From assembly GCA_009924135.1 (NCBI GenBank), contig RFSE01000031.1, forward strand, positions 1 to 43,694: DNA of 43,694 bases. The letters are read 5' to 3'. Positions 8,932-16,185 of this stretch are shown one piece after another. The DNA comes from Pseudomonadota bacterium (GTDB taxonomy: Bacteria; Verrucomicrobiota; Verrucomicrobiia; Limisphaerales; SXTU01). A model generated the notes under the pieces. The model saw only the letters and a list, made by a program, of their open reading frames with translations. It ran no database searches and was not told the origin of the DNA. The position numbers were made by a program, and so were the translations under genes. Positions within the stretch are counted from its first letter, which is position 1. Each line of letters opens with the position of its first letter.

Positions 8932-9092
8932 AGCCCCCGGCTAAACCGAAGAACGGGAAAGGCTCCCCGAGCACCGCGAACGCCCTCCGCGCTTTGCGCC
9001 GTGCCGCCCAAAAGGTGCAGACCGAGAACCGCAAGCTCGGACTGCCGATCATCTTGTGGCAGGACGGCAAGGTAGTTGAAAAACCTGCGTGA
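8928..9092 (+). CDS. Small protein coupled to zeta-type kinase (possible antitoxin)
   Basis: 54 residues. The start codon overlaps the kinase stop codon (ATGA). The protein is basic at its N-terminus, has a helix-like middle (TANALRALRRAAQKVQTENR), and ends 'LGLPIILWQDGKVVEKPA'. Small proteins with an 'R-x-G-x-P-hh-hW-x-D-G-x-V' ending often sit beside stand-alone zeta-like kinases. This supports a functional pair, but the antitoxin role is inferred from arrangement only. Confidence 0.65.
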   Translation: MKPPAKPKNGKGSPSTANALRALRRAAQKVQTENRKLGLPIILWQDGKVVEKPA

Positions 9093-9173
9093 ACCGTAAA
9101 TCACAGTCTGCGAAGCTGCACCTGACAATAGCCTTGCCTCAGCGGCAGCCGGTAGCCGCGTCCGTCGCATTTA

Positions 9174-10265
9174 TCAGGACTTTTGCAGCCGCTCACTGAT
9201 CTTCCCCATCGCCCACTGCGCGTGCTCCGCAATCAGCGGCTCGGGGTCACCCGCCGCCCGCTCCAAGGCGGGCAACGACTCCGCGCCGCCGATATTGCCG
9301 AGGGCCACGCAGACGTTGCGGAGAAGGCCACGGCGCTTGGTGCGCAAGATCGGTGAACCGGCGAAACGCTGTTTGAAACCGGCTGCATCGAGCGCTAGGA
9401 GTTCCAACAGGTCCGCCTGGGCCAGCCCGGCTCGCGCGTGCGATTGCATCAGGCGGCCTTCCGCAGCGAACTTGTTCCACGGGCAAACGGCCAGGCAATC
9501 GTCGCAGCCGTAGATGCGGTTGCCGATGGCGGGCCGGAGTTCCACGGGGATCGACCCTTTCAGCTCGATGGTGAGGTAGGAGATGCACCGTCGCGCGTCC
9601 AGTTCGAACGGCGCGGTAATGGCCTGGGTAGGGCAGGCCGTGATGCAGCGCGTGCAGGAGCCGCAACGGTTTTTCTCCGGCGCGTCGGCTTCCAGTTCCA
9701 GTGTGGTGATGATCTCGGCAAGGAAAAACCAGTTGCCCAGCCGGCGGCTGATGAGATTGGTGTGCTTGCCGGCGAATCCAATCCCAGCGCGTTGCGCCAG
9801 GTCACGCTCCAACAACGGACCGGTGTCCACGTACCAGAGCGACCGCGCCGTCGGCCCGCCGAGCTGGTCCACGAACGCGGTGAGTTCCTTCAGCGGCCCG
9901 GCAAGCACGTCGTGGTAGTCCGTGTACCGCGCATAGTGCGCGACGGCGCCAGTAATCAGTGAGCAGTGTTCAGTGTTCAGTGGACTCTGGCCAGTCGCCC
10001 CACTGAACACTGAACACTGCTTACTGATTACTTCCTCCCCTTGAGAGTAGCTGACCGCCAGACAAATCACCGTCCGAGCCCCCGCCAGCACCAGCTCCGG
10101 GTCCACGCGCTTGTTCGCATTCCGGGCCAGCCAGGCCATCTTGCCATGCTGGCCAGTGGCCAGCCAGCGCTGGAATTGCTCGCGGTGTTCCGGCGCGTCG
10201 GCGGAGGTGAACCGGCAGTCGTCAAAGCCCAGCTCGCGGGCCCGCTGGCGGATGGCCTCCCTCAC
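9174..10265 (-). CDS. queG: Epoxyqueuosine reductase
   Basis: 363 residues. QueG reduces epoxyqueuosine to queuosine in tRNA, using cobalamin and two [4Fe-4S] clusters. Both cluster motifs are visible: 'CGSCTRCITACPTQAI' and 'CDDCLAVCPWNKFA'. The body matches the family ('GKHTNLISRRLGNWFFLAEI', 'GSIPVELRPAIGNRIYGCDDC') and ends in a short HEAT-like tail. The GTG start at 10265 is chosen because it begins the conserved helix and overlaps the stop of aroK (GTGA). Oddity: residues about 79-105 (VISKQCSVFSGATGQ...) are encoded by an 80-bp palindromic element at 9952-10031, which is in frame and absent from ordinary QueG. Confidence 0.93.
   Translation of the reverse strand: MREAIRQRARELGFDDCRFTSADAPEHREQFQRWLATGQHGKMAWLARNANKRVDPELVLAGARTVICLAVSYSQGEEVISKQCSVFSGATGQSPLNTEHCSLITGAVAHYARYTDYHDVLAGPLKELTAFVDQLGGPTARSLWYVDTGPLLERDLAQRAGIGFAGKHTNLISRRLGNWFFLAEIITTLELEADAPEKNRCGSCTRCITACPTQAITAPFELDARRCISYLTIELKGSIPVELRPAIGNRIYGCDDCLAVCPWNKFAAEGRLMQSHARAGLAQADLLELLALDAAGFKQRFAGSPILRTKRRGLLRNVCVALGNIGGAESLPALERAAGDPEPLIAEHAQWAMGKISERLQKS
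9952..10031. repeat. 80-bp palindromic element inside queG, in frame
   Basis: Arms 9952-9983 and 10000-10031 are reverse complements at 31 of 32 positions, with a 16-nt loop. Each arm carries GTGTTCAGTGTTCAGTG units. The element is read through in the queG frame with no stop and adds about 27 residues between the 'AVSYSQGEE' and 'HYARYTDYHD' segments. Confidence 0.9.
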
Positions 10266-10807
10266 GACCGCGGCGGCTGTTGCTGGGCCGCGCGATAATT
10301 GTGCAGGACGTGCGCGGCGATTTCCTTGAGCGAACGCTGCTCGGTGTTGACCAGCACATCGGCCTGTTTGTAAGCGGCTTCCCGGGTCGCCAGCAGGTCG
10401 CGGATTTTGCCCAGCGGGTCCGGCCCTTGCAGCAGCGGGCGGTGGGTCTGGTGCTTGGTCCGCTGGTAAATGGTCTCGGGCGTGGCCCAGAGGCAGACGA
10501 CGAGCGAATGGTACTTGAGGCTGGCCAGGTTGGCCGGATTCACCACCAGACCACCGCCGGTGGAAATCACCCGGCCGCTCCAGCCGGTCATCTCGGCGAC
10601 CAGGTCGCACTCGAACTTGCGAAACGCCGCCTCGCCGTGCTGGGCAAAGATTTCGCTGATCTTGACGCCCGTACGCCGTTCGATCACCTCGTCGGTGTCC
10701 ACGAACTCGAACTGGAGTTCGGCGGCGACCAGCCGGCCCACGGACGATTTCCCCGCGCCCATGAACCCGGCCAGCGCGATGTTGCGAATCTGGCGTGGCA
10801 CGCTCAT
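10262..10807 (-). CDS. aroK: Shikimate kinase
   Basis: 181 residues. It phosphorylates shikimate at the 3-hydroxyl using ATP in the chorismate pathway; cytosolic. Walker A 'GFMGAGKSSVGR' lies near residues 14-25. The shikimate-binding 'DTDEVIE' and 'FRKFE', the glycine-rich 'STGGGLV' and the lid arginine in 'RPLL' are all present. The ATG at 10807 gives the normal length; the open frame upstream to 11857 has no homology. The stop overlaps the queG GTG start, so aroK-queG form a coupled pair. It is divergent from serA with about 230 bp between. Confidence 0.93.
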   Translation of the reverse strand: MSVPRQIRNIALAGFMGAGKSSVGRLVAAELQFEFVDTDEVIERRTGVKISEIFAQHGEAAFRKFECDLVAEMTGWSGRVISTGGGLVVNPANLASLKYHSLVVCLWATPETIYQRTKHQTHRPLLQGPDPLGKIRDLLATREAAYKQADVLVNTEQRSLKEIAAHVLHNYRAAQQQPPRS

Positions 10808-11038
10808 GGCTTGAGCATGGCGCACCGGCGAAAGGGAGGCACGAAGTTTCAGCCGGGAACCGTGGCAATTATTGTTTGGTGCGCGGCGGGATCGGAGGCC
10901 AATCGCACCGCTCCCGCCTCCGGCGCGACCGGCACTCCGCACCCAACCGCGCTCCCACCCCTGACAATTTAAGGGACCCGTCCGCCGGATGAAGATTTGA
11001 CCCGCCCCCTGCCCTCTCCTAAAGTCCGCGCCTTGATT

Positions 11039-12637
11039 ATGAAGGTCCTGATTTGTGATCCGATTTCGCCGAAGGGTATTGAGCTGTTCAAGCAACGGCC
11101 TGAGTTTCAGGTGACGGTGCTCGACAAACGCCTGTCCGAGGCCGAACTGCTGCCGCTGGTCGCGGATGTCGAAGCCATGGTCGTGCGCTCCGAGACCAAG
11201 GTGAGCAAACGCGTGCTCGAGGCCGCCACCAAGCTCCGCGTCGTGGGCCGCGCCGGTGTGGGCGTGGACAACGTGGACGTGGAAGCCGCCACGCAACGCG
11301 GCGTGGTGGTCATGAACACGCCCGCCGGCAACACGTTGACGACCGCCGAACTGAGCTTCGCGATGATCCTCAACCTCGCCCGCAAAGTGCCGCAGGCGCA
11401 CGGCTCGATGGTCGCCGGCAAGTGGGACCGCAAACTTTTCATGGGTGTGGAATTGTATGGCAAGACGCTCGGCATACTCGGGGCCGGCCGCATCGGCACC
11501 GAGGTCGGCAAGCGCGCCCTCGCCTTTGGCATGAAGGTGCTCGCCTACGACCCGTTCCTCACCGAAGCCCGCGCCAAGGCCCAGGGCTTCGCGCTCGCAG
11601 CCGATGTGGATGCGATTTATCAGGAGGCCGATTTCATCACCGTCCACCTGCCGGTCACCGAGCAGACGCGCGGGATGCTGAACACCGCCGCGTTTGCCAA
11701 GATGAAGCCCGGCGTGCGCATCGTGAACTGCGCCCGCGGCGAGATCATCGCCGAGAACGACCTGCTGGCCGCGCTGGATTCCAAGAAGATCGGCGGCGCC
11801 GCGCTGGACGTGTTTTGCGTCGAGCCGCTCGCGGCGGATCATCCGTTCCGCAAGCACCCGTCACTCATCCTCACGCCGCATCTCGGAGCCAGCTCCGAGG
11901 AAGCGCAGGAGAAGTGCGGCATCGAAGTCGCCGAGGTCATCACGTCGTATCTGCTGACCGGTGAAGTGCGCAATGCAGTGAACCTGCCGTTCCTCGATGC
12001 GCGCACCTTCGAGCAGGTAAAGCCCTACATGGCTCTAGGCGAAGCGCTGGGCAAACTGCTCGCCCAGGTCGTCCCCCAGCAGGTGGACCGCATGCACATC
12101 ACCTACGGGGGCAAGGCGCAGGAACTGCCCAACACCGACCCGATCACCCGTTCCGTGCTGATGGGCTTCCTGGCCCGCGCCGCCGTAAAGGACTTGAACC
12201 ACATCAATGTGCGCGGCATCGCCAGCACGCTGGGCATCGCCGTCGAGGAGAAACGCTCGAATGAACCCGTGACGTTCAACGAGTGGCTTCACGTGCAGCT
12301 CTTCAAGGGTGAGGAAAAGGTTGGTTCGGCCGGCGGCACCTTCTTCGGTTCGCCGAGCAATCCGCGCATCGTGCGGCTGTTCAGCAACCCGCTCGAGATT
12401 CCGCTGCACGGCACGTTCCTCATGTTCAACAACTCGGACCGGCCGGGCATCGTCGGCTATGTCGGCACGCTGTTGAGCAAGCACGGCGTGAACATCGCCA
12501 ATCTCAGCCTCAGCCGCGACCACGCCGGCGGCCATGCGCTCTCCGTCTTCCACGTGGACAGCGAACCGCCGCTCGAAGTTCTCGAAGAACTGCGCCGGGA
12601 TTCCGTCTTCAGCAGTGTCCGTGTGGTGAAACTCTGA
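11039..12637 (+). CDS. serA: D-3-phosphoglycerate dehydrogenase
   Basis: 532 residues, the long form of SerA, which oxidises 3-phosphoglycerate with NAD in the first step of serine synthesis. Visible are the Rossmann motif 'GILGAGRIGTEVGKRALAFG', the catalytic arginine in 'NCARGEIIAE', the glutamate in 'VEPLAADHPF' and the histidine in 'LTPHLGAS'. An intervening allosteric substrate-binding domain and a C-terminal ACT domain ('GTFLMFNNSDRPGIVGYVG') complete the protein, so serine feedback is plausible. The ATG at 11039 (MKVLICDPISP) is chosen over the longer open frame at 10997. Only 13 bp separate it from the downstream parvulin gene. Confidence 0.95.
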   Translation: MKVLICDPISPKGIELFKQRPEFQVTVLDKRLSEAELLPLVADVEAMVVRSETKVSKRVLEAATKLRVVGRAGVGVDNVDVEAATQRGVVVMNTPAGNTLTTAELSFAMILNLARKVPQAHGSMVAGKWDRKLFMGVELYGKTLGILGAGRIGTEVGKRALAFGMKVLAYDPFLTEARAKAQGFALAADVDAIYQEADFITVHLPVTEQTRGMLNTAAFAKMKPGVRIVNCARGEIIAENDLLAALDSKKIGGAALDVFCVEPLAADHPFRKHPSLILTPHLGASSEEAQEKCGIEVAEVITSYLLTGEVRNAVNLPFLDARTFEQVKPYMALGEALGKLLAQVVPQQVDRMHITYGGKAQELPNTDPITRSVLMGFLARAAVKDLNHINVRGIASTLGIAVEEKRSNEPVTFNEWLHVQLFKGEEKVGSAGGTFFGSPSNPRIVRLFSNPLEIPLHGTFLMFNNSDRPGIVGYVGTLLSKHGVNIANLSLSRDHAGGHALSVFHVDSEPPLEVLEELRRDSVFSSVRVVKL

Positions 12638-12650
12638 TTCGTCGCCGCTT

Positions 12651-13712
12651 ATGAAACACTTCCTGCTTCCCGTGCTGGCCGCGACCTTGTGCGCGACCGG
12701 AGCTTCCCGGCTTTCGGCTGCCGACCCGAAAGATGCCAAATCACCAGCCGCCCCGCCGCTGCCCAAGCCCGTGGTGTCCGAGGACGCCCTGTTCCCTCCC
12801 ACCGTACTGGCGCGCGGCCGGGGGTTTGAGGTGAACAGCCGGCAGTTGGATGAGGCCTTCCTCCATTTCCGCACGGCCGCCGCCTCGCGCGGCCAGCAGC
12901 CGCCTCCGGAAGAGAAGCGGCTGGAACTGGAAAAGAAGATGCTCGACCGCCTCATCGTGGTGGAGGTGTTGAAGCGCCAGGCAACGGAGGCGGATAAGGC
13001 CAAAGGCAAGCAGGCGGCCGACAAGATGCTGGACGAGATCCGCCGTCAGACCGTCACGCCCGAGGGCTTCCGCCGCCAGGTGGAGGCGATGGGCATGACG
13101 CCCGAGGCCTTCACCGCGCAGTTCACCGAACGCGCCATCGTCGAGGAGGTCGTCAACCGCGAGGTGCGCGACACGATTCCGGTCACTCCCCAGCAGGTGC
13201 AAAAGTTCTACGACGACAACCCCAAGCGCTTTGAACAGCCCGAGACCGTCCGTGCCGCGCATATCCTGCTGGCCACCCGTGACCTCACGACCAATCAGGA
13301 CCTGTCGCCCGACAAGCAGAAGGCCCAGCGCGATCTCGCCGAGGCCCTGCTGAAGCGGGCCCGGACTGGTGAGGATTTCGGCAAACTGGCCAAAGAGTTT
13401 TCCCAGGACCCAGGCTCCAAAGATCGGGGCGGAGAGTATTTGTTCGCGCGGGGCAGCATGGCGATGGAGTTTGAGAACGCGGCCTTCGCCCTGCGTCCCA
13501 ACCAGATCAGCGACGTGGTGACGACCAAGTTTGGCTATCACGTCATCAAAGTGATCGAACGCAACCCGCCCAAGAAAGTCGAATTCGACAAGGTGAAAGA
13601 CCGCATCCGCGAAAGCCTCCAGCAGGAGGAAGCTGACAAGCGTCTGCCGGCATTCTTGGAGAAGGTGAAGAAGGACGCGGGCGTGGAAATCCTCGTGGAC
13701 AAGTACAAGTGA
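12651..13712 (+). CDS. Periplasmic PpiC-type peptidyl-prolyl isomerase (SurA-like)
   Basis: 353 residues with a signal peptide (MKHFLLPVLAATLCATGASRLSAA). A helical chaperone segment covers about residues 40-185 (AREQLE-type helices around 'RLELEKKMLDRLIVVEVLKRQ'). A parvulin domain covers about 200-310, with 'AAHILLATRD', 'FGKLAKEFSQDPGSKDRGG' and 'FGYHVIKVIE', which are the conserved active-site segments. It probably folds exported proteins in the periplasm. It follows serA by 13 bp and may share its transcript. A repeat element separates it from thiD. Confidence 0.9.
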   Translation: MKHFLLPVLAATLCATGASRLSAADPKDAKSPAAPPLPKPVVSEDALFPPTVLARGRGFEVNSRQLDEAFLHFRTAAASRGQQPPPEEKRLELEKKMLDRLIVVEVLKRQATEADKAKGKQAADKMLDEIRRQTVTPEGFRRQVEAMGMTPEAFTAQFTERAIVEEVVNREVRDTIPVTPQQVQKFYDDNPKRFEQPETVRAAHILLATRDLTTNQDLSPDKQKAQRDLAEALLKRARTGEDFGKLAKEFSQDPGSKDRGGEYLFARGSMAMEFENAAFALRPNQISDVVTTKFGYHVIKVIERNPPKKVEFDKVKDRIRESLQQEEADKRLPAFLEKVKKDAGVEILVDKYK

Positions 13713-13725
13713 ACGGAGTGGGGCA

Positions 13726-13804
13726 GGATTAAGCCGGAACGATCACGAGTAAGATTAAGAAACCCAGCCGTATTGCTTCTTACTCTTTCTCGTACTCTTA
13801 ATCC
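13726..13804. repeat. Imperfect palindrome upstream of thiD
   Basis: GGATTAAG...ACGAGTAAGATTAAG (13726-13759) is imperfectly complementary to 13779-13804 (CTTACTC...CTTAATCC). It fills nearly all of the 94-bp gap, and its right arm ends two bases before the thiD ATG, so it covers the place of the ribosome binding site. Confidence 0.65.
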
Positions 13805-13806
13805 CC

Positions 13807-14592
13807 ATGCTCCCCATCGCCCTCACCATCGCGGGCTCCGACAGCGGCGGGGGTGCCGGCCTCCAGGCCGATCTCAAAACATTCGCCGCTCTCAGGGTCC
13901 ACGGCACCACCGCCGTCACCTGCCTGACCGCCCAGAATCCCCGGCGCGTCTCCGCCATCCAGGCCGCGCGGTCCACGATGGTCCGCGCGCAAATCGAAGC
14001 GGTCTTCGAGGAACTGCGTCCGGCGGCCGTGAAGACCGGGATGCTGTTCGATGCTGCCATCATCCGCGAGGTTGCACGCTTCTTTCGTGAGTTGAGCGGT
14101 CCGAAACCTCCACTTATCGTCGATCCCGTGATGATCGCCACCAGTGGGGCCAGCCTGCTCAAGCCCGCTGCCATCCGGGCCTTGCAGGCCGAGCTGCTTC
14201 CCCTCGCCACCCTCGTTACGCCGAACCTCGATGAGGCCGCCGTCCTGGTGGGCCGGAAGTTGGAGTCGGTCGAGGACTTGCGATTCGCCGCGCGTGCGAT
14301 CCATCAGAAGTTTCAATGTGCCGCGTTGGTCAAGGGCGGTCATCTACGGGGCTTGCGCGAGGCGGTGGATGTGTTCTTCGACGGCGGGACGGAGTTGCTG
14401 CTCTCCGCCCCCTTTGTGCGCGGCATTTCCACCCACGGCACCGGCTGCACCTATTCCGCCGCCATCACCGCCTACTGTGCCCGGGGCCGCACACTGTCCC
14501 AGGCCGTCCCGCTCGCCAAAAAGTTCATCACCCGCGCCATCACTCACAGCGTTCGCGCCGGCGGGTACTCAGTTTTGAACCCATTCGCCTGA
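13807..14592 (+). CDS. thiD: Hydroxymethylpyrimidine/phosphomethylpyrimidine kinase
   Basis: 261 residues. ThiD phosphorylates hydroxymethylpyrimidine twice for thiamine synthesis. Ribokinase-like motifs are clear: 'AGSDSGGGAGLQADLKTF' at residues 8-25, 'VKTGML', 'IVDPVMIATSG', 'LVTPNLDEA', 'LVKGGHL' and the catalytic 'HGTGCTYSAAI'. Length is normal. No other thiamine gene is adjacent and no TPP riboswitch is visible. The upstream gap is occupied by a palindromic repeat, which may affect initiation. Confidence 0.94.
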   Translation: MLPIALTIAGSDSGGGAGLQADLKTFAALRVHGTTAVTCLTAQNPRRVSAIQAARSTMVRAQIEAVFEELRPAAVKTGMLFDAAIIREVARFFRELSGPKPPLIVDPVMIATSGASLLKPAAIRALQAELLPLATLVTPNLDEAAVLVGRKLESVEDLRFAARAIHQKFQCAALVKGGHLRGLREAVDVFFDGGTELLLSAPFVRGISTHGTGCTYSAAITAYCARGRTLSQAVPLAKKFITRAITHSVRAGGYSVLNPFA

Positions 14593-14593
14593 C

Positions 14594-14620
14594 GGTGCGC
14601 CGGTCTCCGACCCGCCGCGC
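14594..14620. repeat. Single arm of the GCGCCGGTCTCCGACCC repeat family
   Basis: This 27-bp stretch starts two bases after the thiD stop and matches one arm of the complete elements at 20711-20778 and 38171-38241. No second complete arm is visible nearby, so it looks like a half element or a decayed copy. Confidence 0.6.
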
Positions 14621-14691
14621 AACGGGGCGCTTACTACACCCGGATACGGGCAGGTAACTCGAATGAAACGGTGAAATGCTAACGAACCGAG

Positions 14692-15573
14692 CTACGCCGA
14701 GCGCGCACGCCACCAAAGCCAGCCGCCGACACTGGCCGCCAGCAGTGCCACCCACGGCCAGACTGGTGTAGCCCCGGTCCGGTCAGGCGTGGCGGTTGCG
14801 ATGGCTGAAGTTGACCCGGATGGCTTGGAACTGGAAGGGGCAGCGTTTGTTGGTTGTCTGGGCGTCATGCGCATGGCCGGTGGAAGCGCGGCGGCGGGGA
14901 CACTTGCTTTAACGGGAGGCAAGTTAGTCATTAACTCAGGGGGTAAAATCGGCGGGCGCACAGCTGCAAAATTCTTCGCGGCCAGTAACGCAGCATTCTG
15001 CTGCCAGAATGTGCGCACCTCCCCGCGCAGTGCAACCCGCGGTTTGGCCGAGCCAGAAAGTTCCCGCGCCCATTGCTTGGCTGGTTCCGCAAACTCAGGG
15101 CAACGCTTGATCAAACCAAGGCACAACTGGGAAGCTCCGAAAGAACGCGGCACCACCATTTTCTCACCGTTTACCGTCGGTTCAGCGGATTCCTCGATCA
15201 TCAGGACAGGGCCCAACGCAGTAATGATACTGGGCTGTCTTGAGGCGAACAATACATCAACCCCAACGCCATTCCCACCATGGCCGAATCCGGAGTCGAG
15301 ATACCGCTCAATCGTGGGTCGGTCGCCTAGATCAAGCAATAGCACATCAATTCGCATCCCAAATGTTAGTGACAGAGGTACGCTTTCCCGGGCTGCATAC
15401 AATTCGGCAATCATCAATTGTCGCGTGTTTTCATCGACCTCCGGTACGCCCCGTTCACGAGAACGCACCTTTAGCCAAGGGTTGGTCAATGGGATAAGTT
15501 GAAGCGGATCATCGGCACCCTCCGCCAACAATGCACATATCAAGAAAACTAGTGCTATCAATAAACGCAGCAT
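14692..15573 (-). CDS. Exported protein with C-terminal membrane anchor, unknown function
   Basis: 293 residues. A signal peptide (MLRLLIALVFLICALLAEG) is followed by an alpha/beta domain with 'LMIAELYAARESVPLSLTFGMRIDVLLLD'. Then comes a linker rich in proline, alanine, serine and threonine (about 205-265) and a final transmembrane helix (WPWVALLAASVGGWLWW) with an arginine-rich cytoplasmic end. No family was recognised. The frame allows a TTG start at 15582 that would overlap the zinc-ribbon gene's stop; the ATG at 15573 is preferred because the signal peptide begins there. It is probably cotranscribed with the zinc-ribbon gene. Confidence 0.7.
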   Translation of the reverse strand: MLRLLIALVFLICALLAEGADDPLQLIPLTNPWLKVRSRERGVPEVDENTRQLMIAELYAARESVPLSLTFGMRIDVLLLDLGDRPTIERYLDSGFGHGGNGVGVDVLFASRQPSIITALGPVLMIEESAEPTVNGEKMVVPRSFGASQLCLGLIKRCPEFAEPAKQWARELSGSAKPRVALRGEVRTFWQQNAALLAAKNFAAVRPPILPPELMTNLPPVKASVPAAALPPAMRMTPRQPTNAAPSSSKPSGSTSAIATATPDRTGATPVWPWVALLAASVGGWLWWRARSA

Positions 15574-15578
15574 GGCAC

Positions 15579-15767
15579 TCAATCAAAGTCCGAGCAGCTC
15601 ATGAAGTAGTGGCAGCGGGGGCAGCGGAACTTGCACTTCTGGTTCTCCAGCTCGTGCCCGCAACGCGGACACCAGCGCCAGTGTTCACCCTCGACGGCGG
15701 CGCTGTCGTCGGCTGGTGCGGGCGGGGTCCCGTTGGCGGCATCGGTGGCTGGCTGGGGCTTCGACAC
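15579..15767 (-). CDS. Small zinc-ribbon protein
   Basis: 62 residues from a GTG start. The N-terminal 30 residues are low complexity (TPPAPADDSAAVEG). The C-terminal half is a zinc ribbon with two pairs of cysteines, 'CPRCGHE' and 'CPRCHYFMSC', spaced for one zinc ion. It may bind nucleic acid or a protein partner. Its stop lies at the start region of the exported protein gene, so the two are likely translated together. Function unknown. Confidence 0.65.
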   Translation of the reverse strand: MSKPQPATDAANGTPPAPADDSAAVEGEHWRWCPRCGHELENQKCKFRCPRCHYFMSCSDFD

Positions 15768-15958
15768 GTTGCTTTTCTACCCTGCGGTCAGCCCCGTGCA
15801 AGCGAGTTCGCAAGCCCCTGCCCCGCCACCCGGAGAATTCTCAACCTTGTGCCCCAATTGTCTGGCTTGCGTGTCCGGCAGCGGCCCCACCTCAGGATAA
15901 TTCCGTAGATTTGGCACTTTTTCACCGCCACGAATGCGAACGGCACTGACGCTGCTAA

Positions 15959-16146
15959 GTGAGAACCATGTTTAACATGCTCTCACTGGCTCTACGAGCC
16001 ACAGCATGCCCATCAGTCGCCGCCCTCCTTGCGGTGACGGACGATCCACCAGCATCCCCCTGACGCGAGCCGGGCATTCCTGCCTGCTTCTCGCTCCTCG
16101 AAAACGACACCGGCGGCGGCGCAATCCGCCGCCGGTTGTTTTTTCC
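15959..16146 (+). ncRNA. Candidate structured RNA or leader with terminator, unidentified
   Basis: A run of hairpins on the plus strand: GTGAGA/TCTCAC with inner CATGTT/AACATG (15959-15986), TGGCTC-TAC-GAGCCA (15987-16001), GTCGCCGC/GCGGTGAC (16016-16038, 8 bp with one G-U), GCGAG/CTCGC with inner GGCA/TGCC (16065-16094), and finally a perfect 11-bp terminator stem (16109-16136) with a T tract. No coding potential is convincing. It matches no RNA class I can recall. It is either an independent small RNA or an attenuator leader of the glycosyltransferase that starts 40 bp later. Bases 15768-15958, upstream, contain nothing recognisable. Confidence 0.5.
16109..16146 (+). terminator. Strong Rho-independent terminator
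   Basis: Left arm 16109-16119 and right arm 16126-16136 are perfectly complementary (11 bp, GC-rich), with a 6-nt loop and then TGTTTTTTCC. It lies 40 bp before the next gene on the same strand, so it must end an upstream transcript or act as an attenuator. Confidence 0.8.
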
Positions 16147-16185
16147 GCTTCGCGCTACGGGCCGACTCTGTTATTCACCCGCCCC

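Noticed and set aside
10808-11857. Long open frame extending aroK upstream
   Set aside because: It lies antisense to serA and is a composition-driven shadow. Shikimate kinase begins at 10807.
16006-16185. N-terminal extension of the glycosyltransferase
   Set aside because: It would be translated through a strong terminator and several hairpins, and the added residues (arginine/proline-rich) match no glycosyltransferase.
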